Source of the DNA: Cryobacterium sp. PH31-L1
GTDB lineage: Bacteria > Actinomycetota > Actinomycetes > Actinomycetales > Microbacteriaceae
Reading direction: 5' to 3'
NCBI RefSeq assembly: GCF_030063145.1
Contig: NZ_JASISM010000001.1
Location: 372,001-436,000, forward strand
DNA: 64,000 bases
Part shown: positions 8,161 to 17,656 of the stretch, piece after piece
Numbering within the stretch: the stretch's first letter is position 1
Layout of the letters: the number at the start of each line of letters is the position of its first letter
Position numbers and translations under genes: made by a program
The notes under the pieces: model-generated
The model's database searches: none
Seen by the model: only the letters and a program-made list of their open reading frames with translations
Told to the model about the DNA's origin: nothing

Positions 8161-9386
8161 GCGTGCTCCACGACCCGCAGCAGCACTCGTTCCAGGTCGG
8201 AGCCGCTGGCTTCCTCCGAGAATCGGGCCAGCCAGGGTTCGATGTTGTCGAGCGGCAGCTCGGCCGCCCGCAGTATGGCGTCGGCGAGGTCAACGGGATG
8301 CGCGGACAGCGCGAGTTCTCCCGTGATGCCGGGCACAATGGCATCCGCTACCCCGAGCGCCCCCGACACGGCGACCGCCGGATACCCGGCCGCTGCGGCC
8401 TCGACCAGCACATTGCCAAACCCTTCCCGGCTCGAGGTGAGCAGGGCCACCGCGTTGTCGCCGAAGTGGTCGAACCAGTTCTCGACCCAGCCGCGGTGGT
8501 GAAAGACCACGTTCTCCTGCCGGGCCGCGGCTTGCACGTCGTCGAGCAGCGGGCCGCCGCCGAAGGAGACGACCTCCACGGGCACACCTCTACGGGCGAG
8601 TTCGGCCGCGGCCGCAATGGCCAGCAGCGGACGCTTCTGCGCGACCAGTCGGCAGGCCAGCACGATCTGAATGCCATTGGCCGATCCGGGGCGGCGCTCG
8701 GATCGCTCCAGAATGGTAGTGCCACCGGCTTCGGCCGGAGCGGTACCGTCACCACTCACCTCGACCCGCGCCGCGGTCGTACCCGACCCGCGCGGGGTTC
8801 CGCGCAGCTTCGCAGTCGCGGGGTTGGCGACGACGGTGATGCGGTCGCCGCGCACCCCGAAAGCCGCGACCATTTCAGCGGCGACCGGGTGCGAGATGGC
8901 GATCACGTGGTCGGCCCACCGATACAGGCGCTTAGCGAACCAGATCTTCACCCGGTGGGCGAGGCCCGATCCGGGCAGTCCGAGCGACACCAGGTTGCGC
9001 TCGCTCACCAGCACGCGGGGCCGCAGTCGCACCGGGATCAGGCGGGCCGCCGTCAGCAGCACCAGGTTGGGGTGCGCCTGGAGGGAGATCGCCACGTCGG
9101 GCTGCCAGTCGAGCAGGCGGCGGCGCAGCGCGGCGGCTTTTCGCGCATGGCCGTGCTGGGCAGAGAGGGAAAAGGCCTCAACCCCGTCAGGTAGGTACTC
9201 TGGCTTCATCTCGGCGGCGGTGAGCACCACGCTCACCTCGTAGCCCTGGTCGGCGAGCCAGCCCATCCAGGTGCGGGCTACGAATTCTGCCCCGCCACCG
9301 TGCAGTGACGGAATGACAAAGAGGATGCGGCGGAGGGCTGGGTGCCCGCGCGCATAGTCGGGCGGGGTCTGGGAGGAGAGCGTCAT
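8157..9386 (-). CDS. Glycosyltransferase, GT4 family
   Basis: A GT-B enzyme of 409 residues. The N-terminal domain begins ILFVIPSLHGGGAEFVARTW, the glycine-rich acceptor-side motif of GT4 enzymes. The C-terminal domain shows LACRLVAQKRPLLAIAAAAE and the EX7E region SSREGFGNVLVEAAAAGYPA. A poorly conserved Thr/Gly/Glu-rich insertion at about 205-235 separates the two halves. It overlaps both neighbours by 4 nt. It very likely acts in repeat-unit assembly for the polymer exported by the adjoining flippase; the sugar is unknown. Confidence 0.85.
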   Translation of the reverse strand: MTLSSQTPPDYARGHPALRRILFVIPSLHGGGAEFVARTWMGWLADQGYEVSVVLTAAEMKPEYLPDGVEAFSLSAQHGHARKAAALRRRLLDWQPDVAISLQAHPNLVLLTAARLIPVRLRPRVLVSERNLVSLGLPGSGLAHRVKIWFAKRLYRWADHVIAISHPVAAEMVAAFGVRGDRITVVANPATAKLRGTPRGSGTTAARVEVSGDGTAPAEAGGTTILERSERRPGSANGIQIVLACRLVAQKRPLLAIAAAAELARRGVPVEVVSFGGGPLLDDVQAAARQENVVFHHRGWVENWFDHFGDNAVALLTSSREGFGNVLVEAAAAGYPAVAVSGALGVADAIVPGITGELALSAHPVDLADAILRAAELPLDNIEPWLARFSEEASGSDLERVLLRVVEHA

Positions 9387-12310
9387 GCGGGGCCTTGTCT
9401 GTGGGGAGTCGGGCTAGGGGCCGTCAGGGCAGGGGATTGGGAACGCGTTACACTCGGTAATCCCGAGAAGTTCAGGGCGGCCAGGCGCTGTACCTCGGGC
9501 AGCCGCGCGGCAAGCCGATCGCGATAGCTCTCTCGCTCGGCCAGCACGGCCAGAGCCACCGGGATCATGCGCTCGGCCAGGCCGATGCCGGGCTCGACGC
9601 ATAGTTCTTGCGTGTCAAACAGCCGCATCATGCCGGCGACCTTGCCCTGGGTGGACAGGGCAACGGCAGGTACCGCGTGGAACATGGCCTGCACGGCCAG
9701 GTGCATGCGTCCGGTCAGCACGATGTCGGCGCCGGCGCACAGCCCGCGCACTTCGGCCGGGCTGAGCAGCCGGTTCACCAGGACCACCCGGGAATCCGTC
9801 TGCGCGCCAGAGACCGCAAGCCGGTCGAATACGGCTCGGCAGGCGGCCGCGTCGTCACCGCTGGTGCGCACGACGTGCGGCAGTAACACCACGCGGAGCC
9901 CCGCCTCCAGCAGTGTGGTGACGATTCGGGCGTACTCCGTGGTCTGGTCGAAGCTGCGGCCGACCAGCGCGCTCGCGTTGACCACGGCGTACCGGGCCGG
10001 CGTGGCCCCGAGATATTCCGTCACGGCCAGGCGGGAACTGGTGCGGGCGGCGAACACGGAGTCGGCGACATCCACCACGTTCTCGAAGCGATCAGCGCGG
10101 GCACGCTCGCTGGAGACCGGGTCACGCAGCTGCAACCGCGTTCCCATCCGGCCGGCCCGGGCGAGCGACCGGCGCACCCCTGCATTCGCGCGGCCGTTCC
10201 AGCTGAAGCCGAGAATGCGCGCTTCGACGCCGACGCTGCGGGCCAGACTGGCAACGTCCGCTCGTCGCGATGAGGCGCGCACGCTGTACGCGCCGTCCAT
10301 GATGTCGGCACCGATCACGGTCAGCGACAGGGCGCCGTCGAGTACGGGAGCCAACAGTGCCATGGACTGGCGGTGCACCCGTCCAACGCCGTAGATCAGG
10401 TGCGGAATCGGCACGAGCTGCGCCCGCGAGGCATGCTGCGTGGGAATCCGCACGTCGGCCGGCCGCCGCACGAGCACCTGCACCGGCCCATCCACGTTTT
10501 CGAGATAAGCCTCGACCATTGCCTGGTCGCCGATATTGCCCTCGCCGGGCGGTGCGACGAGCACGTGCCAGCGCGGGGCGCGGGCGTCGAACGGGCGCAG
10601 CTGGTTGGTCGCGCGGCGCAGCGCGGCACGATCGCGCAGATACGGCAGAGCGGATGCCGCGGCCAGGCCGTGCGTGACCCGGTCCAGCCGGCGCATGATG
10701 CGCAGCCGGGTGCGGCCGGCCGTGCGGGAACGCGCTGGGTTGCGGGCGGGGGACAGCTGGTCGGTGTCGGTGTTGGTGTTGGTGTCAAGGCTGGGGCTGC
10801 CCGATTTCGACGCCTTCGCCGAACGCAGAAAGCTGCGCGCCTGGGTGATCGAGCGCACATCGCGGCGAAAGATCGGCCAGATCAGCATGACCAGGCCGAT
10901 CGCGGCGAGCAGCGCGATCCCGCCGAGGGCGACGCGAGCGAACGGCAGTTCAATTGGAATCCACTGCACGGCGGCCCAGCTGACACCGGTGGCGAAACCG
11001 TAACCGAGAATGGCGCGCACGCCGGCCAGGAACATGGCGCGCGCCGGCGCATCCGTTACCCGGCTGATCCACCAGAGGCCGATCGGCCAGATCAGCGCCA
11101 CGCCGATCGAGTACCCGGCGGCTACGCCGTAGACGCCCCACAGCGAGCCGATCAGCACGAACGCCACGAGCAACGGCCGAGTGGTGAGGGCGAAATACAG
11201 GTTCTGCTTGGTCGCGCCCTTCGACAGGAACACCCAATAGGTCGCGTAGGCGGCGGCTTCGAAGAACCCGGCGATGGCGAGAATCTGAAAGATCGGTGCG
11301 GAACCCAGCCACCGGCTGCCGAGCGCGATGCTGATGATCGGAAGGGCCTGCGCGCAGGAGAAGGCGAGCACGATGGTGACCGCGTGCAGCATGATGGTCT
11401 GCCCGAGCAGAATGAACCGGTCGTACTTGGGCGGGTCGTCCTGCAGCCTGGCCAGCACCGGCAGGGCCACCCGGGTAGACGGACCGTTGATCTGGTTGAG
11501 CGGCAGCAGCAGCAGCTGGAACGCCCGGTTGTACAGGCCGAGCGGACCGGCGCCGAGGGTGGCACCGATCACGATCGTGTCGGTGTTGCGACTGGCGTAT
11601 CCGAGCAACTGGGTGCCGGCCAGGTTCGACCCGAACACGATCAGGTGGCGCATGGGCGCGGCGCGGTGATACCAGCCGGGAAACCAGTTGGTGACCGGAA
11701 TGAGAATGATAATGGTGAGAATGCCCTGGCTGATCTGCTGCCCGGCGAGAGCCCAGTAGCCGAAGCCGTTCAGGGCCATGACGATGCCAACGGCCAGGCC
11801 GCCGACCTGCGCGCCGATCTCCGACCCGGCCAGGGCCACGAAATGAAAATTGCGGTTGAGGTCAGCGCGAAACTGGGTGGCCAGGCCGTTCAGCAGAAAC
11901 GTTCCGGCGAGCACCTGGGTGAGCAGCACGAGCCGGTCGTCGCCGTATAGGGTGGCGATGAGCGGGCTGAACAGCACCGCGAGCAGCATGAGCGCGAGCC
12001 CGATCAGGCTGTTGATCCAGAACAGGTTGTCCTTCTGGTGCCGGCTCAGGTCGCGCACCTGAATAGCGGCCGACGACAGCCCGAAGTTGCGCAGCACCTC
12101 GCCGACGCCGATGATGGCAGCGACCGAAGCGACCAGGCCGTAGTCGCTCGGGTCGAGCAGTCGGCCGAGCACGACGATACCGCCGAGCTGCACGCCGATG
12201 CGAATAAGCTGGCCGACCAGGGTGGTCGATGCTCCGCGCCCCGCGGTGCGGCCAAGTCCGGCGGTCGAGCGGGGCTTTTCGGGGCTTCCCGGCTGAATCG
12301 TGGCGGTCAA
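9383..12310 (-). CDS. Wzx-type flippase fused to a polysaccharide pyruvyl transferase domain
   Basis: A 975-residue fusion. Residues about 25-490 are a polysaccharide flippase of the MOP superfamily (WzxC-like), with many hydrophobic helices and family-like segments such as VLGRLLDPSDYGLVASVAAI and NRAFQLLLLPLNQI. It should flip lipid-linked repeat units across the membrane. A charged linker of about 70 residues with a (Asp/Asn-Thr) run (DTNTNTDTD) follows. From about residue 580 a pyruvyltransferase domain begins (HVLVAPPGEGNIGDQAM with NxGD) and continues to TGRMHLAVQAMFHAVPAVAL. The frame is continuous with no sign of two genes: neither a stop nor a plausible internal start and ribosome site separates the halves. 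Coupled by 4-nt overlaps on both sides. Confidence 0.85.
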   Translation of the reverse strand: MTATIQPGSPEKPRSTAGLGRTAGRGASTTLVGQLIRIGVQLGGIVVLGRLLDPSDYGLVASVAAIIGVGEVLRNFGLSSAAIQVRDLSRHQKDNLFWINSLIGLALMLLAVLFSPLIATLYGDDRLVLLTQVLAGTFLLNGLATQFRADLNRNFHFVALAGSEIGAQVGGLAVGIVMALNGFGYWALAGQQISQGILTIIILIPVTNWFPGWYHRAAPMRHLIVFGSNLAGTQLLGYASRNTDTIVIGATLGAGPLGLYNRAFQLLLLPLNQINGPSTRVALPVLARLQDDPPKYDRFILLGQTIMLHAVTIVLAFSCAQALPIISIALGSRWLGSAPIFQILAIAGFFEAAAYATYWVFLSKGATKQNLYFALTTRPLLVAFVLIGSLWGVYGVAAGYSIGVALIWPIGLWWISRVTDAPARAMFLAGVRAILGYGFATGVSWAAVQWIPIELPFARVALGGIALLAAIGLVMLIWPIFRRDVRSITQARSFLRSAKASKSGSPSLDTNTNTDTDQLSPARNPARSRTAGRTRLRIMRRLDRVTHGLAAASALPYLRDRAALRRATNQLRPFDARAPRWHVLVAPPGEGNIGDQAMVEAYLENVDGPVQVLVRRPADVRIPTQHASRAQLVPIPHLIYGVGRVHRQSMALLAPVLDGALSLTVIGADIMDGAYSVRASSRRADVASLARSVGVEARILGFSWNGRANAGVRRSLARAGRMGTRLQLRDPVSSERARADRFENVVDVADSVFAARTSSRLAVTEYLGATPARYAVVNASALVGRSFDQTTEYARIVTTLLEAGLRVVLLPHVVRTSGDDAAACRAVFDRLAVSGAQTDSRVVLVNRLLSPAEVRGLCAGADIVLTGRMHLAVQAMFHAVPAVALSTQGKVAGMMRLFDTQELCVEPGIGLAERMIPVALAVLAERESYRDRLAARLPEVQRLAALNFSGLPSVTRSQSPALTAPSPTPHRQGPA

Positions 12311-13344
12311 CGGATGCTCCGTCCGGCACGCACCGTGCGCCCGGTCAGCTGCAGGGCCCGTAGGTAGGTGTGATAGCTCTGCAGGCCGAGCGTCTTCCAG
12401 TCGCGCCCCGAGAGCTGCGGCCGCGGGCGCGAGCCGGCCGCGCGCATCCGCTCGAGGGTACCCACCAGAATTTGCGGAGTGAGCTCGCCCTCGTACAGGT
12501 AGATCCAGTCGGGGCCGACCTCCTCAGCCAGGGCCAGGTTCGATGGCGTCGACGGCACGAGCACCGGTCGATCCAGCGACAGCGCCACGAGCAGCACCCC
12601 GGAGTTGTGCATTTCGCGATAGGGCAGCACGACCAGTTCGGCCTCGCCGACCTCGATCACCAATTCCTCGTCGGAGACGAAACGCAGCACCGAGCTGATC
12701 CGCGCATCGCGGGCGGCTTCGGTGCTGATGATTTCACCCAGCCCGCTAGACGGCCGGCCCACAATGCGCAGCGTCAGGTCGGGCCGAGGCAGCGCCCGGA
12801 ACACCTGCAGCAGCGTTTCGACGCCCTTGTATGGGCGGATCAAACCGAAATAGAGGATGCGCCCCGTCACCGAATCGGGCAGCACCATGCCGCTGAAACG
12901 GTCGCGATAGTGGCCGTGCAAAATGGTGACCGCCCGGGACTCGGGCTGGACCCGTGTGGTCGGGTTGAGCCGGATGACGAGGGCCGTGCGGGCGTCGAGC
13001 GCGTCCAGCGCGCGAGTTTCGGCATCGTGACCGGCCTCGTGCGGGGTCAGGTTGTGCGCGGTGCGCACGATCGGAATGCGTTGCAGCTTGGCGCGCAGCA
13101 GTAGGGCGTACAGCGCACCGCGGCGCAGCCGGGCTTTCAGGGGCCGCGGCGCGCGGATGAGAAGCTCGGGCCAGTGCACGTGAAAGACGTCATAGCGGCC
13201 GAGCAGCGCGGTGCGCCAGGAGAAGAATCGCATGGTCACCGCATCGGGAGCGCCCTCGACGACCTGGTTGACGTACCGAGTGGTGCCGTCGGGCGGACTC
13301 AGCGATTGTAAAACAGTCAGGTGTGCATTAAATGCTGTCATCAT
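12307..13344 (-). CDS. Glycosyltransferase (GT-B type)
   Basis: A predicted cytoplasmic glycosyltransferase of 345 residues. The frame is open to 13401, but GTAAGGGG lies about 7 nt before the ATG at 13344, so I start there (ATG at 13341 also possible). The N-terminus carries YDVFHVHWPELLIR and IPIVRTAHNLTPHE, typical of GT-B enzymes. The C-terminal half has ILYFGLIRPYKGVETLLQVF, then LVVLPYREMHNSGVLLVALS in the donor-binding region, where the usual first Glu of EX7E is replaced by a His-Asn stretch. Its stop overlaps the flippase fusion by 4 nt. First gene of the tightly coupled run. Confidence 0.8.
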   Translation of the reverse strand: MMTAFNAHLTVLQSLSPPDGTTRYVNQVVEGAPDAVTMRFFSWRTALLGRYDVFHVHWPELLIRAPRPLKARLRRGALYALLLRAKLQRIPIVRTAHNLTPHEAGHDAETRALDALDARTALVIRLNPTTRVQPESRAVTILHGHYRDRFSGMVLPDSVTGRILYFGLIRPYKGVETLLQVFRALPRPDLTLRIVGRPSSGLGEIISTEAARDARISSVLRFVSDEELVIEVGEAELVVLPYREMHNSGVLLVALSLDRPVLVPSTPSNLALAEEVGPDWIYLYEGELTPQILVGTLERMRAAGSRPRPQLSGRDWKTLGLQSYHTYLRALQLTGRTVRAGRSIR

Positions 13345-13443
13345 GCCCATTCCCCTTACGGGCCGGTGAAACGGATCGGCTAAACGGATCGACTCAAACA
13401 TGAGAATCTGTCGGTTTAGCGTAGCGTGCAGGTAGCTTCTGCG

Positions 13444-14883
13444 TCAGAGCCGTGCATACCCCCGTTTGGGGCGCACTGATGCCGGCCGTGCAGCGGGTGC
13501 ACGGCCGGATTCGAGCGGGCCGGTGGCATTCGTCCTGCTGGGGTTCAGCGCCAGAATCAGCAGCAGGCCCAGTAACAGGTGCATGGGGCGCAGCGCGTCG
13601 ATCGCGTTGAAGCCGGCGATGCACACCGTGTAGGCCACGAGGGCGGCGGCAGCGCCGACCGCACGGCGGGACAGCGCGTGCGCGACGGCTGAGCCGATCA
13701 TGAGCAGGAACAGCACGACGCCGGGCAGGCCGATGCTGATGAGCAGCTGCAGCAGCGAATTCTCGATGGTGACCTCGTTGAACAGGCGCCCGGTGATGCC
13801 GGACGTGCCGGGGCCTGACCCGATCCAGCCGGTGAGATTCGCGGCCTGTACCGACACCCACACGCCAAGGTCGCGGGCCTGCGAGGACAGTTCGGCCTCG
13901 ACAGAGTTGTTGCGGGCGGTGAAGGCGTCGAACTGGAACAATCCCACCACGGCGACGACGAAGAGTCCAGCAAGCAGGGCGAATTTGCCCCAGCGCTTCT
14001 CGCCGCGCAGCACGAGCGACACCGCGTAGGCGAAACCCACGGCGATGGCGGCGGAGAGAATCGCCCCGCGAGAGACGGTCGCGACCAGGCCGAGACCACT
14101 GAAGACGGCCGCGGCGAGCGCCGGTTTGGAGTTCTCCTGCAGCCAGACGCCAATGGCCAGGGCGCAGGCCACCGCAAAGAACAGGGCGGCGAAGAGCGGA
14201 TGCCCGAACGACGCGTCGGCCCGATACACGGACCAGTGCTGGTGATCGGTCAGCCCGAGCACCGAGAACAGGGTGCCCCAGATCGGGTTGAAGCGCAGCA
14301 CCCCTTCGATGACGGCGTAGGCGCCGAGCCAGGCACCGAGCAGCAGCCAGGTGCGGCGAATCCAGTACGCCTCTCGGGTGCTGGTGCCGATGCACAGCGG
14401 CAGCAGTACGGCAGCGCTGAAGCTGATCATCCAGCCCAGGCTCGCCTGTAGGTCGGTGGTGCGCGTGAGGGTGAACAGCGTCCATACCAGGAACAGCAGC
14501 GCGAAGTAGCGGGTGGCCGATCGGAAGGGGGCCGGCGGGGTCGCTGGGCCGGCATCCGCTTTCGTCGGCAGCAGGCGCCGTATGGCCCAGATGACGATGA
14601 TCATGGTGGTGAGCGGCAGAGCGCCGATCGGGCCGTCCTGCGGCAGGACGCGCGCCGGAACCAGCGCGAACGTTACAAGCGCGACGGCCGGCAGAATGTG
14701 CGCCGGCAGTAGAAACAGGGTGACGACGGCGGTGAAGGCCAGCAGGGTGAGCGGAATCACGATTATGCCCAGCGTGGTGATGTATCGGGGCATCACGACG
14801 CTGGCCACAATGACGATAAGTGCGGCGAGCACGACCAGAACGACCGGCGTGCTGCGCAATCGGCGCAGGGTGGAATCAAACAT
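13444..14883 (-). CDS. O-antigen ligase/polymerase (Wzy-like) membrane protein
   Basis: An integral membrane protein of 479 residues with about ten to twelve hydrophobic segments and a large hydrophilic loop around residues 305-360 (FDAFTARNNSVEAELSSQ; WIGSGPGTSGITGRLFNEV). That loop, with an Asn/Gly-rich stretch followed by ENSLLQLLISIGLPGVVLF, is typical of the O-antigen ligase/Wzy superfamily. It most likely polymerises flipped repeat units outside the membrane. It lies 99 nt upstream of the glycosyltransferase run, on the same strand. The C-terminal 40 residues are basic and not conserved-looking. Confidence 0.8.
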   Translation of the reverse strand: MFDSTLRRLRSTPVVLVVLAALIVIVASVVMPRYITTLGIIVIPLTLLAFTAVVTLFLLPAHILPAVALVTFALVPARVLPQDGPIGALPLTTMIIVIWAIRRLLPTKADAGPATPPAPFRSATRYFALLFLVWTLFTLTRTTDLQASLGWMISFSAAVLLPLCIGTSTREAYWIRRTWLLLGAWLGAYAVIEGVLRFNPIWGTLFSVLGLTDHQHWSVYRADASFGHPLFAALFFAVACALAIGVWLQENSKPALAAAVFSGLGLVATVSRGAILSAAIAVGFAYAVSLVLRGEKRWGKFALLAGLFVVAVVGLFQFDAFTARNNSVEAELSSQARDLGVWVSVQAANLTGWIGSGPGTSGITGRLFNEVTIENSLLQLLISIGLPGVVLFLLMIGSAVAHALSRRAVGAAAALVAYTVCIAGFNAIDALRPMHLLLGLLLILALNPSRTNATGPLESGRAPAARPASVRPKRGYARL

Positions 14884-15026
14884 CGGCCGCCTCGGGTGGT
14901 AGTGGCGCAGTGTTGGCGCAGTGAATATTTCGGGTATTGCGCAGCACTATTGGTGCGAATAGCCGCAACGATAACACGTGAATTTTCCTCAGCGCCAGCG
15001 GAGCGGCAGAAAAAGCGGTTTTTGGA

Positions 15027-15593
15027 TCAGCAGGACGGCGGGAACTGCGCCTTCAGAAATCCGGCACTCTGGTAGACGAACTGGTACGCCCATTTGCCGG
15101 GATCCATGGGCTGTTCGGCGCCGATCACCGCTAGTTCCCCCGCGTAGCAGCGGCTGATCTGCACCCGGGCCCGGCTCACGTGGTAGCTCGAGGTGACCAC
15201 GATCACCCTGTTCCAGCCGCGTTCGGTCGCAAACGCCGCGATGGCTTCGGCCTCACCGCGGGTCGTTGTGGGGTGTGGATCGAAACACTCCACGGCGATC
15301 GTCGTGCCCGGTACCGGCACGGCTCGCGCACACAGATTCGCCGGCCGGGTATCACCGCCGAACGCGTCGGAGATGAAGATCTCTCCGCTGTACCCGGCTT
15401 CGGCGAGATGCACGGCCTTCGCCACCACGGCGGCGCTGCCGAGTCCGCCGAGCACGACGATGGCGTCGGCGGCGACCGGTTGGTCCTGGCGGGGGAACAT
15501 GACGGTTCGCGTGTTGACGGCCAGGAGCCCTACGGTCAGGAGTACGAGCCCGGTGAGCACGATCAGCGCGCGCTGCCGGCGGGGTTGTCTCAC
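15027..15593 (-). CDS. YdcF family (DUF218) membrane-anchored protein
   Basis: 188 residues. The reading frame is open much further upstream, but GTG at 15593 overlaps the acyltransferase stop by 4 nt (GTGA) and gives a basic N-terminus followed by one transmembrane helix (ALIVLTGLVLLTVGLLAV). The rest is the DUF218 domain: DAIVVLGGLGSAAVVAKAVH, then TTRGEAEAIAAFATERGW and VIVVTSSYHVSRARVQISRC, which matches the SxYH-R motif. Members such as SanA and ElyC have been linked to envelope polysaccharide metabolism, but the reaction is not settled. The location next to polymer genes fits that role. Confidence 0.85.
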   Translation of the reverse strand: MRQPRRQRALIVLTGLVLLTVGLLAVNTRTVMFPRQDQPVAADAIVVLGGLGSAAVVAKAVHLAEAGYSGEIFISDAFGGDTRPANLCARAVPVPGTTIAVECFDPHPTTTRGEAEAIAAFATERGWNRVIVVTSSYHVSRARVQISRCYAGELAVIGAEQPMDPGKWAYQFVYQSAGFLKAQFPPSC

Positions 15594-16684
15594 TCGCTGC
15601 GCGGCAGCATCCGCTCTGCTGGTCGGGCTTCCACCGCCGCGACCGGAGGGCGACCGGAGAACCAGGACGGCACCGCGAATCCGTAGCGCAGCACCGGCAG
15701 ATCGCGCACCAGCCGCCAGAACCCGAGCGAGGCGGCGACGGCACCCCCGGCGACGAGCAGAGGCAGCACCGGGCCGAGGCGCTCGAGCCAGGCCTGGCCG
15801 CGAGCGAGCAGCAGCAGGCTGGTCAGGGCCGAGACGAAGAGTACGTGCACCACGTAGATCGGCAGGGTGTTGCGGCCCACGTAGGTCAGCCAGGTGAACG
15901 CGCGAAAGCCCACCAGGAACCGGGCCAGGAGCAAGCCCGCGCCGAGCGCCAGCAGACTCACCAGTACCAGGCTGCCGGTGATGAACGGAACCCGGGCGTC
16001 GACGGTGAGAATGACGCCGGCGAGCACGAGAAAGGCCGCGCCGAACCCCAGCCCGAGCCCGAGGGCGCCGAATCGGCTGGGCCGGTTGACGAAGGCGAGG
16101 ATCCACTCGCGCAGGTAGCACCCGAGCAGAAAGAACACGAAGTAGCGGCCGATGCCGTTCCAGGCGATATTTCCGGTGTCAGCACGAGCGAAGAACAACA
16201 CCGATAGCACTGCGGCAACGCCGATTTGCACCCGCCAGTCGACGCGATTACGCATCAGTTTCGCGGCCACGAAGAACAAAGCGAGGGCGTAGAGAAACCA
16301 CAGGCCATTGCTCGGGCGCACGGGGGCGAGCAACAGGTCGATCGGGTTGGTTTCATCGAAGCCCGCGGGGTTGGGCAGCAGCGAGAAATAGACGAAACGG
16401 ATGACCGTCCACAGCAGCAGCGCCCACACCAGCAGGCTCAGCCGGGTGCGCCACAGGGCCGGCCAGGTGCGTTTGATGATCGAGCCGGCAAACAGGCCGG
16501 AGGCGAGAAAGAACAGCGGCATGCGAAACACGATGAACACCAGGTTGATCTTGTTCCACAGCTCGGGGGCCAGGCCGGAAAGCACCGTCCACTGCACGGC
16601 ATGCGCCAGGGCTACGAGCAGAATGGCAATGCCTTTGGCGCCGTCGACCCAGTCGACCCTGGTGCGATCGATTGTGCTGGCCAC
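15590..16684 (-). CDS. Acyltransferase family 3 membrane protein
   Basis: A 364-residue multi-pass protein of the acyltransferase 3 family, probably O-acetylating a surface sugar. The N-terminus shows DWVDGAKGIAILLVALAHAV, with the first helix and catalytic-type His of the family; FRMPLFFLASGLFAGSIIKR follows, then about ten membrane segments. The start ATG at 16684 is preceded by AGGGAGG (plus-strand CCTCCCT at 16691-16697). It is translationally coupled to the YdcF-like gene. The acceptor is unknown; a sugar of the polymer made by the downstream genes is the simplest inference. Confidence 0.85.
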   Translation of the reverse strand: MASTIDRTRVDWVDGAKGIAILLVALAHAVQWTVLSGLAPELWNKINLVFIVFRMPLFFLASGLFAGSIIKRTWPALWRTRLSLLVWALLLWTVIRFVYFSLLPNPAGFDETNPIDLLLAPVRPSNGLWFLYALALFFVAAKLMRNRVDWRVQIGVAAVLSVLFFARADTGNIAWNGIGRYFVFFLLGCYLREWILAFVNRPSRFGALGLGLGFGAAFLVLAGVILTVDARVPFITGSLVLVSLLALGAGLLLARFLVGFRAFTWLTYVGRNTLPIYVVHVLFVSALTSLLLLARGQAWLERLGPVLPLLVAGGAVAASLGFWRLVRDLPVLRYGFAVPSWFSGRPPVAAVEARPAERMLPRSE

Positions 16685-16731
16685 AAGTGCCTCCCTGCTA
16701 GATCGACCAGTGCGTCAGACCGACCACGGTG

Positions 16732-17610
16732 TTATACCGACCACTGGGCGAAGGTTTTGATCATGTCGGTGTGGGCGAAGCCCGGCGTTTCATGGCCGAG
16801 CGTGTGATACATCACCTGGGTGTCGGCGGCGACGAGCTTGATTTTGTTGACCAGGGCGAGGCCGTTCTTGCTTGGCACGACGACGTCATCGGGGTGGGCA
16901 TCGTCGGAGACGAGTACCTTGACCCGACTGTTGGTCCACGGTGTTGCGCTGATGCGTGCCGGGTTGGTGCCCTTGATCAGGGTGGGGTTGTCGGCGTAGG
17001 CGTCGCCGACGTGCGCCTGATTCTTGGTGTCGTAGGCGTAGAGCCACTCGTTGTCGTAGAGGCCGTTCACCATGTACAGGCCGCGAATGTAGGGGATGAG
17101 TTTCTTACCGTAGGTGTAGCAGGCGAGCGACCCGCCAAAAGAGGTGGCGCGCAGAAAGTTACGGCGCACGGTGTAGAGCGAGTTCAAGTAAGTCCAGGCG
17201 TTCTTCTGGGCAGTGGTGGCGATGGAGTTGGTGTACTGGGTGCCGCCGGCATTGATGCAGATGGCGATGCTGTTCTGGTCGACTACCAGTTCGCCCGGAT
17301 ATTTGAAGCCGCCATTCAGCGCGTTGTGAGAGCTGGAAGCCGCGTGGTAGAACCACACGGCACCGATGGCGGCGGTCGAGTTCATCGAGATTGTCTGCGG
17401 AATGAACAGGCGGGCTCGGTCCCCGCCGATGTCCACTTCAACGTTGTCGTAGAGCTTCTTGCCCTTCTGGGTGAGTACGTTGGACAGGCGCGAGACCTCT
17501 CCGGGTAGCTTCGGAGCGGTCGCAGCGAACGCGGAGGGGGCGCCGAGCGCACCGAAACCGAGCGTGGCCGCGCCAGCAGTTGACAAAGTGAGAAACTCTC
17601 GTCGCTTCAT
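16732..17610 (-). CDS. Tat-exported alpha/beta-hydrolase-like protein
   Basis: A 292-residue protein with a twin-arginine signal (MKRREFLTLSTAGAATLGFG, cleavage near AFA-AT). The remainder resembles an alpha/beta hydrolase: a nucleophile-elbow-like ATSFGG around residue 155, an acidic SDDAHPDD stretch and HTLGHETPGFAH near the C-terminus as possible Asp and His. The first Gly of GxSxG is Ala here. Secretion as a folded protein is well supported; esterase or hydrolase activity is inference. It sits between the polymer locus and vanZ, with its own intergenic spaces, so it may be transcribed separately. Confidence 0.65.
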   Translation of the reverse strand: MKRREFLTLSTAGAATLGFGALGAPSAFAATAPKLPGEVSRLSNVLTQKGKKLYDNVEVDIGGDRARLFIPQTISMNSTAAIGAVWFYHAASSSHNALNGGFKYPGELVVDQNSIAICINAGGTQYTNSIATTAQKNAWTYLNSLYTVRRNFLRATSFGGSLACYTYGKKLIPYIRGLYMVNGLYDNEWLYAYDTKNQAHVGDAYADNPTLIKGTNPARISATPWTNSRVKVLVSDDAHPDDVVVPSKNGLALVNKIKLVAADTQVMYHTLGHETPGFAHTDMIKTFAQWSV

Positions 17611-17656
17611 TCTGCCGAAGGTAGCAGAGAGAAACGGCGAGGTCCAACCGGAGAAG

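Noticed and set aside
10373..11950. A 525-codon plus-strand open frame opposite the flippase fusion
   Set aside because: Its composition is Arg/Gln/Gly/His-rich and lacks any recognisable domain, while the minus strand encodes a clear flippase. It is a shadow of GC-biased coding sequence. The same holds for long antisense frames opposite acs (25502-27019), the phosphoesterase/PBP (19914-21293) and the DHA2 pump (18509-19660).
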